The translations under genes and the position numbers were made by a program. Of a DNA stretch of 30,899 nucleotides, positions 7,525 through 14,353 are shown piece after piece. The notes below the pieces were generated by a model. The model was not told where the DNA came from, ran no database searches, and saw only the letters and a program-made list of their open reading frames with translations. Each line of letters starts with the position of its first letter. Position 1 is the stretch's first letter. The DNA is from Pseudomonadota bacterium (lineage in GTDB: Bacteria; Desulfobacterota; Syntrophia; Syntrophales; UBA5619): the NCBI GenBank assembly GCA_018896355.1, contig JAHIMW010000240.1, positions 1 to 30,899 on the forward strand. The letters run 5' to 3'.

Positions 7525-8548
7525 AGTCCTTGACCACCTGCTCGGGAATCGGGATGCCCTTCGCAAGGCGCTCGGCCCTCATCTCGAACTCGATCTCGCC
7601 GGGAACGTAGATTCGCTTCACGCCCTCGGCCCTGGTCGAGCTCTTGATCTCCTGAAGCGCCTTGTCGATGGCCGCCGTGAACTCCGGCAGGTCCATGAAG
7701 CTCTCGACATTCACGGCCGCGAAAACGCTTCCGACGTCGGTCGGGTCGATCATGTTGTCCGCCAGAAAGCCGGGAAAGTGGGCCCCATAATTCGAGCCGG
7801 TCAGCACGCCGCAGAGAAAGTCCACCGCCAGCATGATGCCGTAGCCCTTGTAGCCGCCGATGGGGGCGAGAAGCCCCTTCAGGGCGGTATGCGGGTCCGT
7901 GGTGGGAATGCCGCTTCCGTCGAAGGCCCAGCCCGGCTCCAGGGGTTTGTCCTGCTTGGCGTGGAGCACGATCCGGCCGCGGGCCACCACGGTCGTGGCC
8001 AGATCCAGGACCACCGGCAGTTCCCGGCCGGCGGGGATGGCGACCGCGAAGGGGTTGGTGCCGAACATCGCCGTGCATCCCCCCGTTGGGGCGACGGCGG
8101 CCGGGGCGTTCGTCGAGCTGAAGCCGATCATGCCGTGCGGCAGGGCCATCATGGCCCAGTAGGCGGCCATCCCATAGTGGTTCGAGTGGGTTACGGCCGT
8201 GAAGGCCACGCCGGTCTGTCCGGCCTTTTCGATCGCCATCCGCATGGCGCGCGCCGCGCCCGCCTGTCCGATGCTGTTGTTGCAGTCGAGCAGTGCGGTG
8301 GAGGCCTTCTCGCGCACGACGACCAGGTTGCTCTTCGCGCTCACGACCCCCTTCCGGATCCGCTCCACATAGACACAGAGCATTCGGGTAATCCCATGGG
8401 TGTCCACCCCCCGGAGGTTGGCCTCGATCAGGGAGTCGGTGAGCAGCGCCGCGTCGTCCCGGTCCACCCCGATTGCCTGAAACACCTCTTGCGTCCAGCC
8501 CCGCAACTTTTCTGCGGGGAACATGATCCCACCGTCGACACCTGCCAT
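7478..8548 (-). CDS. Ldh family 2-hydroxyacid dehydrogenase (malate/L-lactate/ureidoglycolate type)
   Basis: NAD(P)-dependent oxidation of a 2-hydroxy acid such as malate, lactate or sulfolactate, in the cytoplasm. The 356 residues carry family hallmarks: RGVDTHGITR (47-56), SIGQAG, the catalytic-histidine segment THSNHYG (His124), GFSSTNAPAAVAPTGG, FGTNPFAVAIP, LDLATTVVARGRI, DGSGIPTTDP and GGYKGYGI. I chose ATG 8548 over an in-frame ATG at 8644. The former has AGGAG 7-8 nt upstream and the family domain begins there, while the longer version would overlap the promoter. Its 3' end overlaps the convergent ligase by 47 bp. A strong promoter (8606-8634) makes it an independent unit. Substrate is not assignable. 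Confidence 0.88.
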   Translation of the reverse strand: MAGVDGGIMFPAEKLRGWTQEVFQAIGVDRDDAALLTDSLIEANLRGVDTHGITRMLCVYVERIRKGVVSAKSNLVVVREKASTALLDCNNSIGQAGAARAMRMAIEKAGQTGVAFTAVTHSNHYGMAAYWAMMALPHGMIGFSSTNAPAAVAPTGGCTAMFGTNPFAVAIPAGRELPVVLDLATTVVARGRIVLHAKQDKPLEPGWAFDGSGIPTTDPHTALKGLLAPIGGYKGYGIMLAVDFLCGVLTGSNYGAHFPGFLADNMIDPTDVGSVFAAVNVESFMDLPEFTAAIDKALQEIKSSTRAEGVKRIYVPGEIEFEMRAERLAKGIPIPEQVVKDFIALGRELAIPFPEV

Positions 8549-8605
8549 GCCTGCTCTCCTTTCCCTGGAGTCATCTTTGATTGTGACGCTTTTTCTCCGG
8601 GGCCG

Positions 8606-8634
8606 ACTATATGAAGAGGGATTTTGCGTGTCAA
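8606..8634 (-). promoter_or_regulatory. sigma70-type promoter for the Ldh-family gene
   Basis: On the minus strand TTGACA (8634-8629), a 17-nt spacer and TATAGT (8611-8606) form a near-consensus promoter. Transcription should start near 8599, giving a leader of about 50 nt. Confidence 0.75.
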
Positions 8635-8717
8635 GAGAATTCAACGGATGTGGAGGGGTGTGATATCCAAGTATTGAAAACTGTGATAAATGACTTTCGG
8701 GATGTTTTACGATGATC

Positions 8718-10472
8718 TTACGAGATAATAATTTTCAATCTTTCTGCCAGCGCCTCTTTTTTAAGTTCCCTTTTCAGAACCTTCCCGGCCAGGCTCACGG
8801 GCAGTTCGTCTCTAAAAACGACTTCCCGGATCTTTTCGTAGCCGGCAACCTGCGAGTTTAGATAATCCATGATTTCTCCCGCCGACGCCTGCTCGCCTTC
8901 TCTTAAAACCACATAGACCCGGGGATACTCGGTGACGGCCGGGTCAGGGATCCCGATAACCGCGGCTTCTTTTATCTTGGGGTGCTGGTAGAGGATCTCC
9001 TCCAGGTTTCGGGGAAAGACGTTATAGCCCTTGTACTTGATCATGTCTTTGATCCGGTCCACTATAAAGAGATAGCCGTCCTCATCCAGCTTGCCGATAT
9101 CGCCCGAATGAAGCCAACCGCCTTTCAGGGTACTGGCCGTTTCCTCGGGCCTGTTCCAGTAGCCTTTCATCACCTGAGGACCTTTCTGGAGGATCTCACC
9201 CTCTTCGCCGATGGGCATCTCTTTGGTATCATCGGTCAGGTCCACGATCTTGACTTCCGAATCGAAAATCGGTATGCCGACCGAACCCGGTTTGCGGACC
9301 GCCCCCTCCGGAGTCGGATTAAGACAAACAGCCATGGTGCACTCGGTCATTCCATAACCCTCGATAAAGACCCCTCCAATCACTTCCCTCATCCGATTCA
9401 GGTATTCAACGGGAAGGGGTCCGGCGCCGCTGGCAGCAATCTTGACTTTCTTGAACTGGGGGAGATATTTCGAAAAATCCGGATGATTAAGCAGAGCGGT
9501 ATAGATGGGAGGAGCCCCGCCCATGGCGTCAATCGGGTACTTCTTGAAGACTTTTAAATACTCGCCCGGGTCGAACCTCGGCAGTACAACCATGGTTGTT
9601 CCGACGGAAATAGGATAATTAAGGTAAGCGATGGTGCCCATGGCATGAAACCAGGGCACCACATTGACCGCCATATGGTGCGAGCCCTCGGTATTGGTGT
9701 TTTCCGGTGACGGATCTTTTACAATCTGATGTCCAAAGGCCGGGGCGTTCCAGTTGGCGACCTGGGAGACATTGACAATGGTATTATAGTGGGTGATCAT
9801 GGCCCCCTTGGGGATTCCGGTGGTACCGCCGGTATAAGCCAGCACGGCGATATCCTCCTTGCCGTTGATGGGTACATGGGGAGGATTGGGCGCATATTTT
9901 GAAAGGAGATCCTTGAAAAAGTAAATGCCGGCCTCGGGGTCACTTTTTATGGGGGTTATATTTTTTCTTTTTAAAAGCAGGAATCCGTACTTCTTAACCG
10001 CCGGAAGGGCTTCCTCCAGACCGGAGACGATGACTCGCTTAAGGCCGGTCTGGTCCTTCACCTTGAGCAGCTTGTCCATCAGGAGATTAAGCTTGAGGGT
10101 GATGATGGTTTCTGCCCCCGAGTCGTTAAGCTGTTGTTTGAGTTCCGCTTCGCTGTTCAGGGGCGAGCACATGGTCAGGATGGCGCCTATTTTTAGGGTC
10201 GCGTAGTAGGAAACGGCGAACTGGGGGCAATTCGGCATGAGCAGGGCCACCCGGTCTCCCTTTTTTACGCCCAGGTCGGCCATGGCGGCGGCCAATCGCA
10301 GGGATTGGTCGTGGAGTTCCCGGAAGCGCATGGGTTTTCCCATGAAGATCAAAGCCGCCCGTTCGGGAAAGCGTCTGGCGCTGGCCTCCATGAAATCCCC
10401 AATGCTGCCTTCATAGTAGGTCAACGACTTCGGATATATATCGGGCCAGAGTTTGTACCAGGATTTTTCCAT
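8718..10472 (-). CDS. long-chain fatty acid--CoA ligase (AMP-forming)
   Basis: Second acyl-CoA synthetase of the window, 584 residues, only distantly like the one at 5914. Motifs present: YTGGTTGIPKGAM (TGGTTGIPKG at 214-223), EGYGMTECT, GEILQKGPQVMKGYW, GWLHSGDIGKLDEDGY, IVDRIKDMIKYKGYNVFP and the C-terminal SLAGKVLKRELK. In this last motif the usual S-G-K reads A-G-K, with the lysine kept. The N-terminal KSWYKLWPDIYPKSLTY is typical of FadD-like enzymes from anaerobic fatty-acid degraders. GGAGG is 6 nt before the ATG at 10472. A promoter with perfect -35 lies upstream (10563-10591), so it is probably monocistronic. The role would be activation of a fatty or aryl acid for beta-oxidation. 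Confidence 0.92.
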   Translation of the reverse strand: MEKSWYKLWPDIYPKSLTYYEGSIGDFMEASARRFPERAALIFMGKPMRFRELHDQSLRLAAAMADLGVKKGDRVALLMPNCPQFAVSYYATLKIGAILTMCSPLNSEAELKQQLNDSGAETIITLKLNLLMDKLLKVKDQTGLKRVIVSGLEEALPAVKKYGFLLLKRKNITPIKSDPEAGIYFFKDLLSKYAPNPPHVPINGKEDIAVLAYTGGTTGIPKGAMITHYNTIVNVSQVANWNAPAFGHQIVKDPSPENTNTEGSHHMAVNVVPWFHAMGTIAYLNYPISVGTTMVVLPRFDPGEYLKVFKKYPIDAMGGAPPIYTALLNHPDFSKYLPQFKKVKIAASGAGPLPVEYLNRMREVIGGVFIEGYGMTECTMAVCLNPTPEGAVRKPGSVGIPIFDSEVKIVDLTDDTKEMPIGEEGEILQKGPQVMKGYWNRPEETASTLKGGWLHSGDIGKLDEDGYLFIVDRIKDMIKYKGYNVFPRNLEEILYQHPKIKEAAVIGIPDPAVTEYPRVYVVLREGEQASAGEIMDYLNSQVAGYEKIREVVFRDELPVSLAGKVLKRELKKEALAERLKIIIS

Positions 10473-10562
10473 GACGGCCTCCGATTCAAAGGCTGATATT
10501 GGGGTTGCTTTATTTCGTGATGCCCGCTGTATGATAGATGATGAGCTTTATGATATGTCTTG

Positions 10563-10591
10563 ATGCTATGGCAGAACACGAGGTGTGTCAA
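10563..10591 (-). promoter_or_regulatory. promoter for the long-chain acyl-CoA ligase gene
   Basis: Minus strand TTGACA (10591-10586), 17-nt spacer, TAGCAT (10568-10563). The predicted start near 10556 leaves an ~84-nt leader before the ATG at 10472. Confidence 0.6.
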
Positions 10592-10685
10592 TGGAATTAT
10601 CAATAATAGAAAGTTCGGCAGTGAAACATTGGATACCGATTACAGCTTAAATGTTGGATACCTGTCAAAATCTCCGGATGCTTTC

Positions 10686-10847
10686 CCGCTTGAACCCGAA
10701 ATGGCGGTTTTTGCGCCGGTCAACATGTTGCATAAAATCGTTGTCGGTCCTGACGAGGATCTTACCTATGTCGTTGTCTATGCGCCTCCGGGACCAGAAC
10801 AGCAACTCAAGAAACTCGGAGAGCACGCCTTCGACGCCCCAAAATAG
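10686..10847 (+). pseudogene. C-terminal remnant of a cupin-domain protein
   Basis: The 54 codons ending at 10847 read like the second half of a small single-domain cupin. They contain an APVNMLHKIVVG segment, corresponding to cupin motif 2 with its metal-ligand His, then DEDLTYVVVYAPPGPEQQ. The first cupin motif, with the HxH ligands, is missing. The upstream continuation of the open frame (from 10560) shows no cupin similarity and overlaps the opposite-strand ligase promoter. No start codon or ribosome-binding site fits the fragment. It is best read as the 3' end of a deleted gene. Confidence 0.6.
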
Positions 10848-11134
10848 GATTGATCGACCACTTTCCGTCCTTTGTTCGGGAGGATGAACGGACCCTATTT
10901 ATTTTTGCATCCATGAAGAGATAAGAGCCGCACCTCCCAGTGTTCAAAGTTGCAATTTTGGTTATCACGGTATATTACTGAATACCGGATAAAGGTGGCA
11001 TTTTGGGGGGATGACCGGCGGCGAGGACTGCTTCCTCAATAATTCTCCAATGAAGATAAAGATGCTGCATTTCAAATAAAAATCATCAAAGCGACACGCG
11101 GCGATAGAAACAATACCGTTTGGAATACAAAAAT
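10848..11134. other. AT-richer intergenic stretch, nothing recognised
   Basis: No ORF with a convincing start, tRNA or strong hairpin was seen in these 287 bases. Composition becomes noticeably AT-richer toward the small membrane protein gene at 11135. Confidence 0.4.
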
Positions 11135-11608
11135 ATGATAAATTTCAAAAGCTTTTCTGTGTTACTGATTGTCATTATACTGGTGTCTAATTTTGTCTAT
11201 TTGTTCCGTGCAACGAAATGGTGGTACTCGATCCGAAAGGTTTTTCCCCTCAAGACTGAAGGGCCGGGACACGAAAATATACATCTGACTTACGGGAAAG
11301 CGAACCTGTGTGGGCACTATGTGCGCAATAAAGTATTTTCCGGAATCATAAAAGACGGCGTCGTTATTAAAAAACGCTTTCCAATCTCCAGGCTCATGCC
11401 GCCTATTTTCATACCCTGGAACGAAATCGAACGTATTACCATCATATACGAAATTGATGGAAGGCCAGGGACAAAAGTGAAAACATTCTTTTCATCATCA
11501 GAATATGCAAAAATCGAACTGAAAACGCATAAAATATTTTTAATTATCATCCCCTGGCAAGAAACCTATTCTGATAATTTGCCAAAAGAACTGACGATCA
11601 CGAGCTGA
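11135..11608 (+). CDS. small hypothetical membrane-anchored protein
   Basis: The 157-residue protein has one N-terminal hydrophobic helix (about residues 6-25, SVLLIVIILVSNFVYLF). A mostly beta-rich soluble part follows, with repeated Ile/Lys-rich strands, IPWNEIERITI in the middle and IFLIIIPWQE near the end. This outline recalls PH-like or immunoglobulin-like small membrane proteins, but I do not recognise a family. ATG 11135 is used; a TTG 15 bases earlier is possible. The ribosome-binding site is weak. The gene is AT-rich and unlike the GC-rich catabolic neighbours, which suggests separate origin. It stands alone between a cupin remnant and a palindromic repeat. Confidence 0.55.
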   Translation: MINFKSFSVLLIVIILVSNFVYLFRATKWWYSIRKVFPLKTEGPGHENIHLTYGKANLCGHYVRNKVFSGIIKDGVVIKKRFPISRLMPPIFIPWNEIERITIIYEIDGRPGTKVKTFFSSSEYAKIELKTHKIFLIIIPWQETYSDNLPKELTITS

Positions 11609-11673
11609 CACGCAATCTTTAAATCAAACATGATTTGAAGCGGATATTTTTCATCTAAAAATGCCTCTTTTTT

Positions 11674-11733
11674 GACAGGCGAGACGCCTGTCCTACGTTC
11701 CCCTCTCAAGGTAGGTCAGGCGTCTCGCCTGAC
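11674..11733. repeat. long inverted repeat, terminator/REP-like
   Basis: Arms 11674-11696 and 11711-11733 pair over 23 bp with two mismatches around a 14-nt loop. Each arm is itself palindromic, with the core CAGGCGAGACGCCTG. It lies between convergent genes (11135 + and 11793/11882 -), followed by CTTGTTTT on the plus strand. A bidirectional terminator and a dispersed repeat are both plausible. Confidence 0.65.
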
Positions 11734-11792
11734 TTGTTTTCATCCTCCTTTGTGACGGGTACCGTCATGAGGGTTTCATTTATTTTACGATA

Positions 11793-11885
11793 CTAAATTT
11801 CTGGCAACCTGTACCGCTTGGACAGCATCAAGCCGCGGTAATAGGCCTCGGTGATATCTTCAGGAAGCCCCCTATGAGGATTCAT
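11793..11885 (-). CDS. 30-codon ORF overlapping the HIBADH-family stop
   Basis: The ATG of this ORF overlaps the stop of the gene at 11882 in an ATGA arrangement, so it would be translationally coupled. The peptide begins MNPHRGLPEDITEAYYRG and ends KRYRLPEI. It looks like the start of a normal cytoplasmic enzyme rather than random sequence, which suggests the 5' stub of a gene whose remainder was deleted. I do not recognise the family. It could also be a genuine small protein. Confidence 0.4.
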   Translation of the reverse strand: MNPHRGLPEDITEAYYRGLMLSKRYRLPEI

Positions 11886-12790
11886 TTCGCCTCCTCCCAC
11901 TTCTTCCGGAATTCCGTTTTAAGCAGCTTTTCGAAGACGCGGATCAATCCGCCCTTGCTGAGATCACCGAATCCTTCCGCAATGGCCATCTGAAAGGTCA
12001 CCGCCGTGGCGTTTACCACGGGAAGGGGAATGCCTTTGTGCGCGGAAATTTCGGCAGCGCTGATCATGTCCTTGTAGGCGCTTTTGACCGGATATCCTTC
12101 GTCGAACCGGTTTTCAAGCGTAAGCGGAATAAAGAACTCCGCCGCAAAACTTCGCCCCGTCCCGGTCGTCACGACCTGGGCCACCTTTTCCGGGTCCAGT
12201 CCCAGCTTGACGGCCATCGGAAGCACCTCGGCCAGTCCCGCGCAACTGATATTGAAGAGGAGCTGATTGATCAATTTGGTCAACTGACCGCTGCCGGCCT
12301 GCCCCATGTAGACGATCTGGTTGCCGATGGCATCGAACGCGGGCTTCAGGGTCTGAAAGAGGCCTTCGTCTCCGCCGAACATTACCGTGAGCTTGGCTTC
12401 CTTTGCGCGAGCCTCCATCCCGGAGACCGGTGCGTCCGCGAAGTGGAGTCCCTTTTCCAGAAGTTTGCGATTGATTTCAAGTGTCGGCATGTAGCTGATG
12501 GTGCTCAGATCGACCAGGACGAGGCCGGGCCTGGCCCCCTGCACGATACCGTTTTCTCCGAAAATCACCTTTTCCACAAGCTCCGTATCGGGCAGGCTCA
12601 GGAACAGCCAGTCGGCCGCCGCGGCCGCGTCCGCCGGCGATTTCGCCGCAACGGCGCCCTGCCCGACAAGAAACTCGACCGGAGCCGGATTGATGTCATA
12701 CACCCGCATCGCAAAGCCGGCCTTCAGCATATTCAACGCCATCCATTTCCCCATGGTCCCCAGGCCGATAAACCCTATTTTCGCTGTCAT
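11882..12790 (-). CDS. NAD(P)-dependent oxidoreductase, 3-hydroxyisobutyrate dehydrogenase family
   Basis: Beta-hydroxyacid dehydrogenase of the HIBADH/tartronate-semialdehyde reductase group, 302 residues. The Rossmann motif GFIGLGTMG is at 6-14, DLSTISY near 94 and the substrate-binding DAPVSG at 119-124. The catalytic lysine is Lys172 in GQLTKLINQ with the paired Asn175. The C-terminal helices are complete (YPVKSAYKDMISA, GFGDLSKGG). ATG 12790 is preferred: GGAGG is 8 nt upstream and the Rossmann strand begins right after it, whereas ATG 12808 lies before that site. A promoter is seen at 12950-12978. The usual reaction is reversible oxidation of a 3-hydroxy acid to its semialdehyde; the substrate is not assignable. 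Confidence 0.9.
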   Translation of the reverse strand: MTAKIGFIGLGTMGKWMALNMLKAGFAMRVYDINPAPVEFLVGQGAVAAKSPADAAAAADWLFLSLPDTELVEKVIFGENGIVQGARPGLVLVDLSTISYMPTLEINRKLLEKGLHFADAPVSGMEARAKEAKLTVMFGGDEGLFQTLKPAFDAIGNQIVYMGQAGSGQLTKLINQLLFNISCAGLAEVLPMAVKLGLDPEKVAQVVTTGTGRSFAAEFFIPLTLENRFDEGYPVKSAYKDMISAAEISAHKGIPLPVVNATAVTFQMAIAEGFGDLSKGGLIRVFEKLLKTEFRKKWEEAK

Positions 12791-12949
12791 TCCCATTTCC
12801 TCCAACATTTCTCATTGATCCGTTCCCGGAAAATAGAATCCGACGTGGGTTTCCCGGGAAACAAGGCCGAAGAAGCCCATCAATTACCCCTCAACGTGAG
12901 ATTGTTCCGGATCGGACGGGCTGACCGGAACATGCTTTTGTGAGCGCGG

Positions 12950-12978
12950 AGGATAATGGGAACGGCATGGCCTGTCAA
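12950..12978 (-). promoter_or_regulatory. promoter for the HIBADH-family gene
   Basis: Minus strand TTGACA (12978-12973), 17-nt spacer, TATCCT (12955-12950). Start expected near 12943, leader about 150 nt. The rest of the 12791-13125 gap shows nothing else I can support. Confidence 0.55.
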
Positions 12979-13125
12979 TAGATTTTTACCATCTGATCAT
13001 TGAAGCCCGCCGGATTTCGGAGATTTCTTGGGGATTAGTTTGCCTGAAGCCATCAGAAACTCCGAAGCAGCTTGACCGCCATGATGATCATGGCAATGCA
13101 CTTCTTCAACATCGCAACGATTGTT

Positions 13126-13299
13126 TCGGTCCTCTCGGAGGGCTTTTCCATCTATCCGGGCGACCTGATTGCCGCCGGTACGCCCGAGGGTGCGGGCTTT
13201 GCGATGGACCCGCCCGGGCTGCTGAAGGCGGGCGATGTGGTGGAGTGCGAGGTCGAGAACATCGGGGTGCTGCGCAACTACGTCGTCGCGCCGAAGTAA
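13126..13299 (+). pseudogene. C-terminal remnant of a fumarylacetoacetate hydrolase-family gene
   Basis: The frame reads as the end of an FAH-family enzyme: YPGDLIAAGTPEGAGFAMDPPG, then LKAGDVVECEVENIGVLRN. It corresponds to the conserved TGTPEGVG loop and the terminal strand of the family (normal length 250-300 residues). The metal-binding and catalytic parts are missing. The upstream codons (from ATG 13072) do not resemble the family and there is no ribosome-binding site. A deletion remnant, probably inactive. Confidence 0.75.
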
Positions 13300-13368
13300 A
13301 GGCGGCGGGCCGTTGGCTGATGATCAATTTTTTATGAAATCATGACCGCGAAACGGGGTATGGGTTGA

Positions 13369-13731
13369 TCAATGGATCGTCAGCTCGGAAAGCAGATCCA
13401 GTATGCCGCCATTGGCGGTGTAGAAAAACAATTCATGAGCTGCAACCTGTCGGCGTTTGTCCCCGGCTTCTTTGAGTACAGGCACAATTTCGATTGTGGT
13501 TACATCCAGCCATCGGCCGTCCGTCTTTATCCGCACAACGACGCCCTGTTCATTGCGTTCATGAGGGATGGCGTAAGAGGTCAGAACCTGCGCCACAAAA
13601 TCGTTCCTCTGTTTGATCACATAAGCGGCCCTCTGGTTCAGAGCGCGGATTTTACCGTATTCCTGGGCGTGTAGCGCCGGAAATCCAACGGAAAACAGAA
13701 TCAAGGCAAGCAAATAAACAGATGCTTTCAC
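13369..13731 (-). CDS. small secreted protein of unknown function
   Basis: The 120-residue product starts at GTG 13731, with GGAAGGAG 6 nt upstream, and has a clear signal peptide (MKASVYLLALILFSVGFPALHA, then QEYGK). The mature ~98 residues are mixed alpha/beta with no cysteines and no family I recognise. An alternative ATG at 13797 overlaps the stop of the upstream 49-codon ORF (ATGA), but it would put 22 residues in front of the signal peptide. The two ORFs probably share the promoter at 13996-14024. Likely periplasmic. Confidence 0.6.
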   Translation of the reverse strand: MKASVYLLALILFSVGFPALHAQEYGKIRALNQRAAYVIKQRNDFVAQVLTSYAIPHERNEQGVVVRIKTDGRWLDVTTIEIVPVLKEAGDKRRQVAAHELFFYTANGGILDLLSELTIH

Positions 13732-13793
13732 GACACGCTCCTTCCCGCTCGATCTACTGAACACGACAAAGCCATGATCCGGGTTTCCGACCC

Positions 13794-13943
13794 TCATACC
13801 GATTTGGCAAAGGGGAGATCGGGATCAGGCTGAGGTGTGTTGAAGGCCAGATGAACGGTGTGATCGAACAGTCTCTGGGTCAGGCGCTCGTCGGCGCCGC
13901 TCTTGTCAATGGCCGCAAAATCGACGGTGCGGATGTATTCCAT
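13794..13943 (-). CDS. 49-codon small ORF with strong promoter and ribosome-binding site
   Basis: The ORF begins at ATG 13943 behind GGGAGGGAGGG (4 nt spacer) and ends at TGA 13794-13796. The peptide starts MEYIRTVDFAAIDKSGADER and ends PDLPFAKSV. It is hydrophilic, has no membrane segment and is not recognised. With a near-consensus promoter 50 nt upstream it should be expressed. It may be the 5' stub of a deleted longer gene, since the beginning reads like a normal enzyme N-terminus, or a true small protein. Confidence 0.5.
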   Translation of the reverse strand: MEYIRTVDFAAIDKSGADERLTQRLFDHTVHLAFNTPQPDPDLPFAKSV

Positions 13944-13995
13944 GGAGCCCTCCCTCCCAACATCATCGTTGCTAAAAACGGGTTTTCACGGTTCG

Positions 13996-14024
13996 AGTAT
14001 AGAAAGGAGATGCTTCTGTGTCAA
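13996..14024 (-). promoter_or_regulatory. near-consensus promoter for the 49-codon ORF unit
   Basis: Minus strand TTGACA (14024-14019), 17-nt spacer, TATACT (14001-13996). Predicted start near 13990, leader about 47 nt. It closely resembles the Ldh-gene promoter in its elements and spacing. Confidence 0.75.
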
Positions 14025-14052
14025 TAGAATTAAACCACAGCCGGCAACCTTG

Positions 14053-14242
14053 ATCCACCACCAACTTACGACGTTGGTTGAAATTACGGCGTAAATTGCG
14101 ATTACTCGTGCGCAGGGAGGTGAAAGAAAATTGTCAGCAAACTCCTGTCCGCACGAGATTTGCTAAAAGTTGGTGGTGGATTTCGGGCAAAATCGTAATT
14201 TGACATATCCCATACTTACGTGTAGATTCCACGAGTAATCGC
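14053..14242. repeat. interleaved inverted repeats upstream of the defence operon
   Basis: Four arm pairs occur in 190 bp. A: 14053-14067 with 14167-14181, perfect 15 bp. B: 14098-14110 with 14230-14242, perfect 13 bp, extendable to 17 with one extra base. C: 14105-14119 with 14142-14157, near-perfect. D: 14081-14088 with 14194-14201, 8 bp. A encloses C, while B and D cross A, so they cannot all pair at once. One B arm covers the predicted transcription start and one D arm overlaps the -35. The layout suggests paired operators, alternative structures, or the ends of a small inserted element. Confidence 0.7.
14200..14228 (+). promoter_or_regulatory. probable promoter of the defence operon
   Basis: TTGACA (14200-14205), 17-nt spacer, TAGATT (14223-14228). 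Start expected near 14235, inside the B' inverted-repeat arm, leaving an ~119-nt leader before ATG 14354. Confidence 0.6.
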
Positions 14243-14353
14243 CAATTGTTCACGCCGACCGACTGCCATCGGCGGTTGATTTAGGTCATTAAGGCGCTTG
14301 GCCGCATATCTCTCCGTGAAAAGTCGGACCAGCGTTGCCATTCAAGGACCCGA

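Noticed and set aside
10560..10685. N-terminal part of the frame containing the cupin remnant
   Set aside because: No ribosome-binding site, no cupin similarity, and it overlaps the opposite-strand promoter, so it was not counted as coding.
13903..14094. 63-codon plus-strand open frame
   Set aside because: It runs opposite the promoter and start of the 49-codon minus ORF, and has no ribosome-binding site or recognisable features.
14053..14242. Attachment site of an integrative element
   Set aside because: No tRNA gene, integrase or flanking direct repeat was found; the repeats are inverted and close together, so regulation is the better reading.
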